This document shows positions 39,635-47,383 of a stretch of 56,247 bases of DNA, piece after piece (position 1 is the stretch's first letter; every line of letters begins with the position of its first letter). Below the pieces are notes generated by a model, which ran no database searches, was not told the DNA's origin, and saw only the letters and a program-made list of their open reading frames with translations. The position numbers and the translations under genes were made by a program. This DNA is from a virus. The stretch is from positions 1 through 56,247 of the IMG/VR virus record IMGVR_UViG_3300049433_000067, one strand, 5' to 3'.

Positions 39635-40949
39635 CCACCCGCCGGAACGCCACCACCACATCGCTGTCGGTGTCGTCGAGCCACTCCAGGGACCGCTCGA
39701 CCGCATCGTTCACCGCGTCGTCCATCTCGGGCATCTCGTGCCCGTACCGGTCGACGGTGACCTGGATGGAGGCGTGCCCGAGCCGCTTCGAGATCACCGG
39801 CAGCGACAGGCCCTCGGCGATGAGCAGCGACGCGTAGGAGTGCCGCAGGTCATGCACCCGCGGCTCCTTCGTCAGCACGCCTTCGCACTGGCACGGGCGC
39901 GCGGCCGGCGGGCGGATCCGTTTACCGGTCTCGGCCTGCCGGGCGAGTCGCTTCGCCTTCTCCCCGACGGTCTCACCGCCTGCCTCGACGTGCTCGTCGC
40001 AGACGGAGGCCCGGGCGACGGCCGGGATCCACGCGTTGTCGTGGAACGTCGAGTTCAGCAGCTGCCCACCGAACCGGGCCGGGAACACCAGATCGTCCGC
40101 CCGGCGGCCACCGGCCAGGGGGCGTAGCGCGGCAACCAGCCGCGGGGAGAGGGTGAGCTTGCGCCGCGCACGGCGGGTCTTCGGCTCACCGACCGAGTAG
40201 GTGCCGTCGTCCTGCCGCTTCCACGCCCGCACCACCCGCGCCGCCGGCCGTTTCCCGTCGAGGACCAGGTCACCGACCCGCAGCGCGGTCGCCTCGCTGT
40301 ACCGCAGCCCCGTCGCCCACAGCAGCAGCGTCAGCGGCCGGTAGAACTCCGGGACGTGCCGGTAGATGAGCGCGAACTCGGCCGGGGTGAGGAACACCAT
40401 CTCCTCGGCCTTCACGTCGGGCAGCTCCCGCAGCTTCGACGCGAACGGGTTGTGGTCACACACCGGCGGCCGGTGCGTCATCCCGTCGGACATGATCGAT
40501 GACACCAGTCCGTGGACGTTCTGGATGGTTTTCGCGGCGAGCTCGGCGGCGATCAGCTGGTCGAGCCAGGTCGCGACGTGGGTCGCGGTGATGCCGTCGA
40601 CGGGGAGATGCCCGAGGTGCGGGTGGACGTGCCGCTTGAGGTCGCGCCGGTAGTCGGCCTTGGTGCGGTCGTTGGCCTTGGTGCGCAGGCTGATGGCTTG
40701 CTCGGCCCATTCGCGGAACGTGATGCCGGCGCCGGTCTTGGCTTCGCCGGTGTAGCCGTGGCCCTTGATCCAGCCGTGCGGCCACCGGTTGCCGGACCCT
40801 TCGACGAGTCCCCTGAACCGGTCGGCCTCCTGTGCGGTGACGAACAGTTCGGTCTGCCGGTCGGCGCGGTCGGCTTGGCGCCAGTACACCCGCCACGTCG
40901 GGCCGGTGGTCTTGTTTTCCCGCTTCTGGATTCCCGCCATACCGGGCAT
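39624..40949 (-). CDS. Tyrosine integrase
   Basis: 441 residues from the ATG at 40949 (or 438 from 40940); an open frame reaches further upstream but crosses attP and is not coding-like. Residues 70 to 160 are the core-binding domain (REWAEQAISLRTKANDRTKA). Catalytic residues are R216 (GLRYSEATALR), H366 and R369 (HDLRHSYASLL), H392 (LGHASIQVTVD) and Y402 (DRYGH). A Cys-containing insert (CDEH at about 317, CQCEG at 353 to 357) precedes the C-terminal box, typical of actinomycete element integrases. The gene is adjacent to attP. Confidence 0.93.
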   Translation of the reverse strand: MPGMAGIQKRENKTTGPTWRVYWRQADRADRQTELFVTAQEADRFRGLVEGSGNRWPHGWIKGHGYTGEAKTGAGITFREWAEQAISLRTKANDRTKADYRRDLKRHVHPHLGHLPVDGITATHVATWLDQLIAAELAAKTIQNVHGLVSSIMSDGMTHRPPVCDHNPFASKLRELPDVKAEEMVFLTPAEFALIYRHVPEFYRPLTLLLWATGLRYSEATALRVGDLVLDGKRPAARVVRAWKRQDDGTYSVGEPKTRRARRKLTLSPRLVAALRPLAGGRRADDLVFPARFGGQLLNSTFHDNAWIPAVARASVCDEHVEAGGETVGEKAKRLARQAETGKRIRPPAARPCQCEGVLTKEPRVHDLRHSYASLLIAEGLSLPVISKRLGHASIQVTVDRYGHEMPEMDDAVNDAVERSLEWLDDTDSDVVVAFRRVATP

Positions 40950-40997
40950 GCTAGCGCGAGGCCGGTTCCGTGGTGGTTCCGCGACTCCCCTGAGACG

Positions 40998-41028
40998 CTT
41001 ACAGCCCCCGGAAATCGGGGGCTGTAAG
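40998..41028. terminator. Perfect 13-bp hairpin beside the attP core
   Basis: CTTACAGCCCCCG and CGGGGGCTGTAAG around a 5-base loop (GAAAT). It lies 3 bases beyond the tRNA/tmRNA 3' end, so on integration it would follow the restored RNA gene and could terminate it. It could equally be an integrase or excisionase binding element. Confidence 0.6.
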
Positions 41029-41130
41029 AGTGGAGGTGGCGGGAATCGAACCCGCCTGAACGGCCCGCGAACGCTCGCCTCCGTCATATCAGCCCAGCAA
41101 ATACGGGCAGTGCAGCACGGCGCCCGACAG

Positions 41131-41150
41131 CCACAGACACCCACAGACAC
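41131..41150. repeat. Tandem 10-bp repeat CCACAGACAC x2
   Basis: Two perfect, directly adjacent copies between attP core and the end of the TraB-like gene. Candidates are integrase arm sites or a clt-type locus recognised by TraB. Confidence 0.8.
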
Positions 41151-41209
41151 GCGTTTGGTGCCGCATGGAACCAGGATTCTCGCGGTCGCGCGCGCAATTC
41201 GCGCGTAGT

Positions 41210-43123
41210 TCAGCCGGCGAGCTCGGCCGGGTCCTCTGTAGCCGACCACACACCGTGCCGGACCTGCACCGCGAGGCCGTCCTGTTCGAGGCGGCGCAGC
41301 GTGGACGACACGGTCGGCAGCGGCGCCCCGACCCGCTCGGCCAGCGCCCCGGTGCGGATCTGGGCGTGCTCACGGAGCTGGGCGAGGATCGCGTCGCGGG
41401 TCGACCGTGCGACGTCGTCAATGGGGGCGAGCTCGATGACGGCGGCCGGTTCCCGTTCGTCGTCGTCGCGGCGGGCGCGCCACGACGTGTAGTCCTCCCC
41501 GGCGTCCTCGGCTGCCGCCTGGTCGAGCGTCACCGACGGCGCCGGGCAGGTCGCCCAGTAGTACGGGTCCTCGACGTACTGCCCGCGCATCGGCGACACC
41601 CGGCCACCGGCCGACGCGACATACCCGAGCCCAGCCGTCGACGTGCCGTCGGGCCACTGCTCAGGCAGGTTCACCGGGTCGACCGGCAGATCCTTCGGCA
41701 TTCCCATCTTCCCCGACAGCCGGTCCGACGTGCGGAACATGACGATGTTCATCGACGACACCATCGACCGGATCGTGACGTTCCCGCCGAGCTCCCCCAC
41801 CGACGGGACCTGCGCGACGACGTCGACGGACACCCCCAGCTTGCGGCCCTTCTTCGCGATCAGGGCGATGATCCCCACACAGTCAGGGTCGTTCATGACG
41901 TCCGGGGATTCGTCGATCACGATCGTCAGCTGCGGCTCGCCCGGGGTCGGGTCGAACGCGGCGAGGCCACGCCGCTGCCGGCCCTGCTCATCGGTCCACA
42001 CGCGGCGGGCGCGGCGCTTCTTCCGCCCGTTCATGACCCGCTCGGCGGCCTGCAGCATGCGGCGGATCTCCGGCACCGACGGCGCGAACCAGTCGGCGGC
42101 GTCCTGCCAGTCGGGGACGGAGACGCCTTCCTCCGGGTCGGCGAGCCACAGCACGACGACACCGGAGTGGCGGATCTCGGTGCACAGCAGGTTGATGAAC
42201 GTCGACTTCCCGGAGCCGGTGGTGCCGGCGATCAGCCCGTGGCAGGCGCCCGAGCCGGGGGTGAACAGCCGCCAATAGGCGGTGGTGCCGTCGGCGTACA
42301 CGCCGATCGGGAACTGCCCAGTAGCGAGGTCGAGTTGCGGGCCGGTGAACATCTGCGTCGTCTGCAGAGGGTTACGGGTCAGCACGAGCAGCCGCGCCCG
42401 GTGTGCTTCCCCGGTGGCTGGTGCTTCGATGACGACCGATGTGCTGGGCACGCCGTAGGCGGAGGCGATGCGGCCGGCGGCGCTGATGGCCTCGATCGTG
42501 GTCTGCTTCCCGCCGACCAGCGCGATCGACGCGGACCAGCCGGTCGCGACCGCCGCGACGTCGTACAGCCGCGAACCGGGCAGCGCCCCGCCCGGGCCAG
42601 CGACCCGCTGCGCCCACACCTCGAACCGGTCGTCATCGTCGGGGATCTGCGTCCGGATCCGGTGATGCCACCACCACGGCACCGCGGCGGCGATGAACAG
42701 GGCGGCGAGCCAGCCCGGCATCGGCGGCCCGAACCCGATGACCGCGGTGGCCTGCAACCAGCCGAAACCGCCGAGGAACACGCCGGCGGCGTAGACCCGC
42801 TCGGCCGTCCGCCAGCCACGCCGGTGGGCACGCCACCAGGTGAGCAGCCCGAGCGGCAGCGTGAACAGTACGACGGTGTTCGGGCCGTGCGGGCTGACCG
42901 CGAACACCACACCCGCGACATACAGCAGCCCGGTAGCGACGAACGGGGCTAGCGGCCGGCGGCGGGCGAAGGAATGCCGGGCGAGCGCGCGGCTGGCCCG
43001 CCACGTCACCCGGGCTACCCCCCGCTTCCGGCCCGGCGTGCGGGTCAGGGCACGGTTCTGGGCGTGCAGCGCTCGGCGCACTGCAGCGTCGATAGCCGGG
43101 TCGGGGGCTGGCTGGCTGTGCAT
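41210..43123 (-). CDS. TraB-type FtsK/SpoIIIE-like conjugative DNA translocase
   Basis: 637 residues, with a GGAGGA ribosome-binding site. Membrane helices lie in residues 56 to 150 (FVATGLLYVAGVVFAV; AAGVFLGGFGWLQATAVIGF; GWLAALFIAAAVPWWW). The ATPase has Walker A GTTGSGKST (300 to 308) and Walker B LTIVIDE (399 to 405). A C-terminal winged helix (residues 575 to 627, LREHAQIRTGALAERVGAPL) matches the DNA-reading domain of actinomycete TraB proteins. TraB alone moves double-stranded plasmid DNA between hyphae. It differs from chromosomal FtsK in length and architecture. Its neighbours are Spd-like membrane proteins. Confidence 0.88.
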   Translation of the reverse strand: MHSQPAPDPAIDAAVRRALHAQNRALTRTPGRKRGVARVTWRASRALARHSFARRRPLAPFVATGLLYVAGVVFAVSPHGPNTVVLFTLPLGLLTWWRAHRRGWRTAERVYAAGVFLGGFGWLQATAVIGFGPPMPGWLAALFIAAAVPWWWHHRIRTQIPDDDDRFEVWAQRVAGPGGALPGSRLYDVAAVATGWSASIALVGGKQTTIEAISAAGRIASAYGVPSTSVVIEAPATGEAHRARLLVLTRNPLQTTQMFTGPQLDLATGQFPIGVYADGTTAYWRLFTPGSGACHGLIAGTTGSGKSTFINLLCTEIRHSGVVVLWLADPEEGVSVPDWQDAADWFAPSVPEIRRMLQAAERVMNGRKKRRARRVWTDEQGRQRRGLAAFDPTPGEPQLTIVIDESPDVMNDPDCVGIIALIAKKGRKLGVSVDVVAQVPSVGELGGNVTIRSMVSSMNIVMFRTSDRLSGKMGMPKDLPVDPVNLPEQWPDGTSTAGLGYVASAGGRVSPMRGQYVEDPYYWATCPAPSVTLDQAAAEDAGEDYTSWRARRDDDEREPAAVIELAPIDDVARSTRDAILAQLREHAQIRTGALAERVGAPLPTVSSTLRRLEQDGLAVQVRHGVWSATEDPAELAG

Positions 43124-43165
43124 GGTTCCTCCGGCTCGTTCCAGCGATGGGGCTGTCGACTAGGC

Positions 43166-43205
43166 CACCGGCGGGGACCGCGGGGGGTCGGTGGCCCCGC
43201 CGGTG
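43166..43205 (-). terminator. Hairpin between the Spd-like and TraB genes
   Basis: Perfect 11-bp arms CACCGGCGGGG and CCCCGCCGGTG with an 18-base loop, just after the leftward membrane coil gene (ends 43223) and before the TraB start. It may limit read-through into the TraB gene. Confidence 0.5.
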
Positions 43206-43222
43206 ACGTACTCGGCAGCCGC

Positions 43223-44074
43223 TCAGGCCTGGTAGAACGACTTGTCGGCTGCGTGCGGGGTAGCGGCGTGCGCCTCCTGCATCAGGGAATGCCGGGACTG
43301 CACACCCTTCAACGCGGTCTCGGCCTGCGCGAGCTGCGCGTCGGCCGCGGACGCCCGCAGGTCGGCGGCCTTGGCGCGCTGCCCAGCGGTCTCGGACAGG
43401 GCACCCACGTCGGCGATCGTCGCCTGGTCGAGGTCGAGCGCCTCCAGCGAGGAGACCATGTTGTCGAAGCGGGTGACGTTCTCGGCGGCGCGTTTCATGT
43501 CGGCCTGCGCGTCCTCGAGCTCGGAGGCGGCGTCGGTGGCGATGTCGTTGAGTTCGCGGAGCAGCTGGTCCATGGTGAGTACTTCTCCGCCGGTGCTGCT
43601 GGTGATGGTGGCCATCGGTTCGGTTCCTTCCGTAGTGGTGTCGATCGGGTCGGTGTACGGGGTGCTGTCCCGGTCCGGTCCGGGGTCGGTGAAGGCCTCG
43701 GTCCCGGCTGGGCGGGACACATCCGGGACCGAGACGTCTGAGGCCGGCTCGCGCCGGATGTACGGGAGCGGGCCTGTCTTCTGCTCCGCGAACTGGGCGG
43801 CGTCGCGGTGCCGCTGGCGAGCCTCGGCCCACTCCGGCCACTTGCCAGCCAGCCACCGGCCGCCCGCGACGCCGGCAGTGACGCCAAGGCTGACGCCGCC
43901 GATCACGCCAGCTACGACACCACCGACCAGCCCCGCGGCAACACCGGCCACGACTCCCGCGGCGAGGCCGGCGGCGGCGCGGAACGGTGCGATCGCGTCC
44001 GGTTGCCGCTTCATCCAGCGGGAGATCGCGTACGCGGCCGCGGCCACGATCAAAATGCCAATGACTGCTTCCAT
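43223..44074 (-). CDS. Membrane protein with Gly/Ala helices and C-terminal coiled coil, 283 aa
   Basis: ATG at 44074 with an AAGGAG site. An N-terminal helix (MEAVIGILIVAAAAYAISRW), then Gly/Val-rich membrane segments (AAGLAAGVVAGVAAGLVGGV, SLGVTAGVAGG), a soluble acidic linker, and a C-terminal coil from about residue 154 (LLRELNDIATDAASELEDAQ). An internal ATG at 43615 has its own GGAAGGAAC site and would give a soluble 130-residue coil form. Adjacent to TraB and Spd-like genes, a role in intramycelial spread is inferred. Confidence 0.65.
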   Translation of the reverse strand: MEAVIGILIVAAAAYAISRWMKRQPDAIAPFRAAAGLAAGVVAGVAAGLVGGVVAGVIGGVSLGVTAGVAGGRWLAGKWPEWAEARQRHRDAAQFAEQKTGPLPYIRREPASDVSVPDVSRPAGTEAFTDPGPDRDSTPYTDPIDTTTEGTEPMATITSSTGGEVLTMDQLLRELNDIATDAASELEDAQADMKRAAENVTRFDNMVSSLEALDLDQATIADVGALSETAGQRAKAADLRASAADAQLAQAETALKGVQSRHSLMQEAHAATPHAADKSFYQA

Positions 44075-44088
44075 CGGGATCAAGCTCC

Positions 44089-44568
44089 TTATGCGAGGCC
44101 GAAGGCCTGGCTGATGCCCCACGCAACTACCGCGACGAGGGCTGTGACTGCGGTGTAGGCGGCGTGGCCGAGCGGGCCGGGAATGGTGCTGACGCTGACC
44201 GGGACGAGCACAGCGAGCAGCAGCGTCCAGTTGTCGACCTTGCTGTCCTTCAGCCGCACAATCAGCACGAACGTCGCGATGCCACCGAGCAGCCCGGTTA
44301 CGGCTGTGCCGGTCCATCTGGTCGTCACGTTCGCGGCGGCCTGGTTGGCCCAGTCGACGACCGAGCGGAGCCAGGCGCCGACCGGCGTGCCGAGCATTCC
44401 GGCCGCACCAGTCATGAGCAGCAGCACGGTCAGCCGTGGGGCGTGGTGGCCTGTGAACCACAGGCTGCCTGCGACGGCCAGGGCGACCAGGCCGATCAAG
44501 GCGGACACGGTGCCGTTCAGGTGCAGGCTGTTCAGGTCGGGTGCCGTGGCAGCGGCCAATTGGATCAT
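44089..44568 (-). CDS. Spd-like polytopic membrane protein, 159 aa
   Basis: Four membrane helices (VSALIGLVALAVAGSLWFTG; RLTVLLLMTGAAGMLGTPVG; TAVTGLLGGIATFVLIVRL; WTLLLAVLVPVSVSTIPG) plus a final one (TAVTALVAVVAWGISQAFGL). An AAGGAG ribosome-binding site precedes the ATG. Small polytopic proteins of this type are encoded beside traB in actinomycete conjugative elements, where spd genes are needed for spread through septate hyphae. Name by composition and context, not motif. Confidence 0.65.
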   Translation of the reverse strand: MIQLAAATAPDLNSLHLNGTVSALIGLVALAVAGSLWFTGHHAPRLTVLLLMTGAAGMLGTPVGAWLRSVVDWANQAAANVTTRWTGTAVTGLLGGIATFVLIVRLKDSKVDNWTLLLAVLVPVSVSTIPGPLGHAAYTAVTALVAVVAWGISQAFGLA

Positions 44569-44912
44569 GATCGTGCTCCTTCGGGGTGGGCCGCCTCGCG
44601 TACGCGTGCGCGCGGGTCACGTCCGCGCGCGCCGCCTGTGTGCGTTGGGGCCTCGAAATTGGCAGACGGTCGTGCGAAATTTGCATGCGAATATGGGTCG
44701 GGGACCAGCCCGTCTAGTAGCCCCGTGAGCAGGCGCCACGCTGCGACCTGCTCGCTGGCGGGCAGCTTCCGGATGCGTGTCCGGACGCCTTGATAGGCGA
44801 GGTGCGACTGCGCGGACGGCGTCGTCGCCGCGGCCCTACGCTCAGCCCAGAATTCGGCTTGCCGCTGGTCGCGGCGCTGAGCCCGCTCCTCGCCTCGGGT
44901 CGGCTTGGTCAT
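44565..44912 (-). CDS. Basic hypothetical protein of the transfer operon, 115 aa
   Basis: Very basic N terminus (KPTRGEERAQRRDQRQAEFW), a helical core (VRTRIRKLPASEQVAAWRLL), Arg-rich C terminus. It lies between the DUF2637 and Spd-like genes with 4-base overlaps. DNA binding is possible from charge alone. Confidence 0.58.
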   Translation of the reverse strand: MTKPTRGEERAQRRDQRQAEFWAERRAAATTPSAQSHLAYQGVRTRIRKLPASEQVAAWRLLTGLLDGLVPDPYSHANFARPSANFEAPTHTGGARGRDPRARVREAAHPEGARS

Positions 44913-45649
44913 CGCCCCGCCTCCACTGCGGCCGACTGCTCGGCCGCGTTCCACCGGCGGATCAGCTTGCGGCCGTAGCCGTCCTTCGTGCCCCCGACCC
45001 GGTCAAGGTCGGCACCGGTGGGTGTCCGGCCAGCGGTACGTTCCCGGTCGTAGTGCTCCCGCATGGCCCGCTCCGCCCCGCCGCGTCCGGCCGGGACCAG
45101 CTCGAGCCGACGGGCGGGACTGGCTGGCACCGCATGGCGGGCTTCGGGGCGGGCCTGCGGCCGGGACTGCGTGCGGGCCTCAGCCCGGGCCGTCGTCCGG
45201 GACCGGTCCGCGCTGACCAGTACCGCCGTGTGCACGACCGCGCCGAGCATCAACGGCGGGACAGCCGCGACCGCGACGACTACCCAAGCCCGGGCCGAGG
45301 ACGGGTCGACGTGGTAGACGGCGTTGCCGGCCATCGACGCGGCGATCGCGGCCAGCGCGTTCGCCCGCGCCCAGTCTCGGGTGCCTTTGCTGGTCCCGGA
45401 CCGCAGCCACACCCGGGTCGCGGTCGCCGCGTAGGCGTCCACCGCGATCGGGAACAGCCACGCCAGCCGCAGCGGGCCGACTTCGCCGCGCACACCGGCG
45501 AGGGCCGCGAGGCCGGCGAGGGCCGCGAACGACATGACTGCGGCCGCCGCGCCGACCACGAGCAGGCCGGTCGCCGTGGCCCGGTCACCGTGCCGGGACT
45601 GACCAGTTCCCTCACTCGGGGATACCCTTGCGGGCACAGAGGTTGTCAT
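44909..45649 (-). CDS. DUF2637-type membrane protein (SpdB2-like)
   Basis: 246 residues. Four membrane helices in residues 25 to 150 (TGLLVVGAAAAVMSFAALAG; RLAWLFPIAVDAYAATATRV; WARANALAAIAASMAGNAVY; WVVVAVAAVPPLMLGAVVHT) with the HVDPS turn, the pattern of DUF2637 proteins. These occur next to traB in Streptomyces plasmids and integrative elements. The C-terminal soluble part (AMREHYDRERTAGRTPTGAD, GYGRKLIRRWNA) is a winged-helix-like unit. First gene of the leftward transfer operon. Confidence 0.82.
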   Translation of the reverse strand: MTTSVPARVSPSEGTGQSRHGDRATATGLLVVGAAAAVMSFAALAGLAALAGVRGEVGPLRLAWLFPIAVDAYAATATRVWLRSGTSKGTRDWARANALAAIAASMAGNAVYHVDPSSARAWVVVAVAAVPPLMLGAVVHTAVLVSADRSRTTARAEARTQSRPQARPEARHAVPASPARRLELVPAGRGGAERAMREHYDRERTAGRTPTGADLDRVGGTKDGYGRKLIRRWNAAEQSAAVEAGR

Positions 45650-45664
45650 ACCGGCGACGGTATG
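45647..45664. promoter_or_regulatory. Palindrome over the DUF2637 start codon
   Basis: CATACCG GCGA CGGTATG, perfect 7-bp arms, covers the ATG of the leftward transfer operon and lies 60 bases before the divergent XRE gene. A likely operator through which the XRE protein controls transfer genes. Confidence 0.55.
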
Positions 45665-45725
45665 TAGCCGCTGGCGCGGGCGGGACTGACCAGAAGTGCC
45701 GCTCTAGTCGAGGAGACGTGACGCG

Positions 45726-46781
45726 GTGGCCACATCCGGGCGTAAACCACTCACCGGGGGTGAGGCCCTGTCCGGACGGATCGCCGGAACGGTACTTCAG
45801 GCGGTCCGGCAGGCCGCCGGGCTGACCCAGGCGGACCTCGCCGAGCACGCCGCGACGGGCCTCACCACGGTGCAGGGATGGGAGTCGGGACGCCGCCCGC
45901 TGATCAACGTCCGGCACGCGGAACTGGGCCGGCTCCGGAGGCTGCTGCAGACGAGCGGCGCCGACCCGAAGTTGCTGCGGCTCCTCGACCCGGCGCTGAC
46001 CGCCGACACGATCCTCGCCGAGATCAGCACCCCCGACCCGGAGCTGCATCCGCTCGCGCTGCTCGTCCCCGACCGCACGCTGACCGAGCTGCTGGCGTGG
46101 CCAATCACCGGCACCCCACCACGGCAGCTCCGCGACACCCGCGCACACCTACCAGTCGGCGCCGGCGTACGTGAGCATCTCGTCGCCCAACTGCGGGAGC
46201 TCGCCGAACGCGCCCCCGCCTCCACGACGGCCGGGGCGATGCTGCGCCGGCAGGCCCAGTTCCTCATCGCCAGCCACCCCGGGTTCCGGGAATGGGCCAC
46301 CGACGCGATCCGGGCAGACCTACGCCGAGCCAGCCTCGGCGACTGGTCCGTGCAGTGGCCAGTCGCCCGCTCCCATGCCGTCTCATCGGCGATCGCCGGC
46401 GACCTTGAGCCGCTGCACCGGTTCGCCGACGAAGGCCTAGCCACCGAGCAGGGCACCGCAGCGAACCTCACCTACTGGGCGTACTGGGTCGGTGAGATCA
46501 GCGGTCAGTGGGCCAACGACTCGGAGATGCTCCGCGACCAGGCCTGGTCTGGTGAGACGCTGCTGGAATCGCTCACCGAGGGCATCGTCAACGCGCCGTA
46601 CCGGGAGCTGTGCGCGCACACGTTGTGGGCTTTGATCCGGGTCAAGCGTGGACTGGTAGCTAGCCCGGGCGCGGCCGCGAAGATCGGAACAGCGATCGAC
46701 GCTGCCCTAGCTGACGGTATGGTCCCCGAAGCGGCCCGCCGGAAGCTGGAGCAGGTCGACTACCTCGTGAGGAGCCGCTGA
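45726..46781 (+). CDS. XRE regulator with helical C-terminal domain, 351 aa
   Basis: GTG start 10 bases after GAGGAG. Residues 15 to 65 are an XRE helix-turn-helix (GRIAGTVLQAVRQAAGLTQA; LTTVQGWESGRRPLINVRH). The rest is helical and TPR-like (LREL AERAPASTTAGAMLRR style; LHRFADEGLATEQGTAANLT; YWAYWVGEISGQWANDSEML), a form common in actinomycete mobile elements. It is divergent from the transfer operon and translationally coupled to the HD gene by TGATG. Likely a transfer or lysogeny switch sensing a ligand or partner protein. Confidence 0.8.
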   Translation: MATSGRKPLTGGEALSGRIAGTVLQAVRQAAGLTQADLAEHAATGLTTVQGWESGRRPLINVRHAELGRLRRLLQTSGADPKLLRLLDPALTADTILAEISTPDPELHPLALLVPDRTLTELLAWPITGTPPRQLRDTRAHLPVGAGVREHLVAQLRELAERAPASTTAGAMLRRQAQFLIASHPGFREWATDAIRADLRRASLGDWSVQWPVARSHAVSSAIAGDLEPLHRFADEGLATEQGTAANLTYWAYWVGEISGQWANDSEMLRDQAWSGETLLESLTEGIVNAPYRELCAHTLWALIRVKRGLVASPGAAAKIGTAIDAALADGMVPEAARRKLEQVDYLVRSR

Positions 46782-47380
46782 TGGACGACGCCGCGATCAT
46801 CGGGTTCGCCTACGAGGCCGGCTACCTGAAGCGGCTCCCCCGCGCTGGGTGGCTGCTCGGCGGTGTCCGTACGCCGGAGTCCGTCGCCGAGCATTCGTTC
46901 CGGGTCGGGGTGATCGCGTACGCGCTGGCCGTCCAGGAGGGCGGCAACCCGGACCGTGCCGCGGCTCTCGGCCTGTTCCATGACCTGCCCGAGACCCGGA
47001 TCGGTGACGTGCCCTCCGTCGGGCGCGGCTACGTCACCACCACCCGGCCGCACTCGATCATCCTCGACCAGGTCGCAGGCCTCCCCGACGAGCTGGCCTC
47101 GCATATCGTGGCGCTCGTCGACGAGCATGAGTCGGCGAAGACGGCGCAGGCGACCCTCGAAGCACGCTGCTCACGCGACGCGGACAAGCTCGACTGCCTG
47201 CTGCAGGCACGGGAGTACGAAGCCGAGGGGTACCGGCAGTTGGGGCCGTGGGTGTCGACGATGGTGAGCGCGGTGACGACCGAGACCGGTAAGCGGCTCG
47301 CTGTCGCGGCGCAGGAGATCCCGTCGAGCGTCTGGTGGGACCGGTTCGCCGCCTCCTACGGCATGACCCGGGAGGGCTGA
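46781..47380 (+). CDS. HD-domain phosphohydrolase, YfbR-like
   Basis: 199 residues. H38 (ESVAEHSFRVGVIAYALA), H67-D68 (GLFHDLPETRIGD) and Asp133/135 (CSRDADKLDCLLQA) form the metal-binding HD signature. The EHSFRV and HDLPE/RIGDVP motifs are typical of 5'-deoxynucleotidase-like HD_3 proteins. It may hydrolyse nucleoside monophosphates or a signal nucleotide. Coupled to the XRE regulator, it could act as its partner. HD-XRE pairs are found in actinomycete integrative elements. Confidence 0.83.
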   Translation: MDDAAIIGFAYEAGYLKRLPRAGWLLGGVRTPESVAEHSFRVGVIAYALAVQEGGNPDRAAALGLFHDLPETRIGDVPSVGRGYVTTTRPHSIILDQVAGLPDELASHIVALVDEHESAKTAQATLEARCSRDADKLDCLLQAREYEAEGYRQLGPWVSTMVSAVTTETGKRLAVAAQEIPSSVWWDRFAASYGMTREG

Positions 47381-47383
47381 GCA

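Larger units (their letters stand above)
40964..41150. other. attP: attP region: tRNA/tmRNA 3'-end core with flanking repeats
   Basis: The core at 41031 to 41060 reads on the minus strand as a T-arm (GCGGG, TTCGATT, CCCGC; 41055 to 41039) followed by a 7-base acceptor strand CACCTCC and discriminator A. Only the 3' end exists; no D-arm, anticodon or 5' acceptor is found, so it is an attachment core that restores a host gene on integration. The match to the tmRNA 3' end is strong from memory. Arms: GGTTCCG twice at 11-bp spacing (40964 and 40975), and CCACAGACAC in tandem (41131 to 41150), possible integrase arm sites. Confidence 0.75.

Noticed and set aside
41031-41105. A complete tRNA gene at the attP core
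   Set aside because: Only T-arm and acceptor strand are present; no 5' acceptor, D-arm or anticodon arm could be folded from the adjacent bases.
40950-41249. An N-terminal extension of the integrase to 41249
   Set aside because: The extension would read through attP and the hairpin and is Arg/Pro/Cys-rich; the ATG codons at 40949 and 40940 fit usual integrase length.
41165-42952. A plus-strand frame of about 595 codons opposite the TraB-like gene
   Set aside because: Arg/Gly/Pro-rich antisense shadow of a gene with clear Walker motifs; no ribosome-binding site.
46990-47000. A GACCCGGA-like octamer resembling known clt motifs
   Set aside because: Single copy inside the HD coding region; clt loci have several copies close together.
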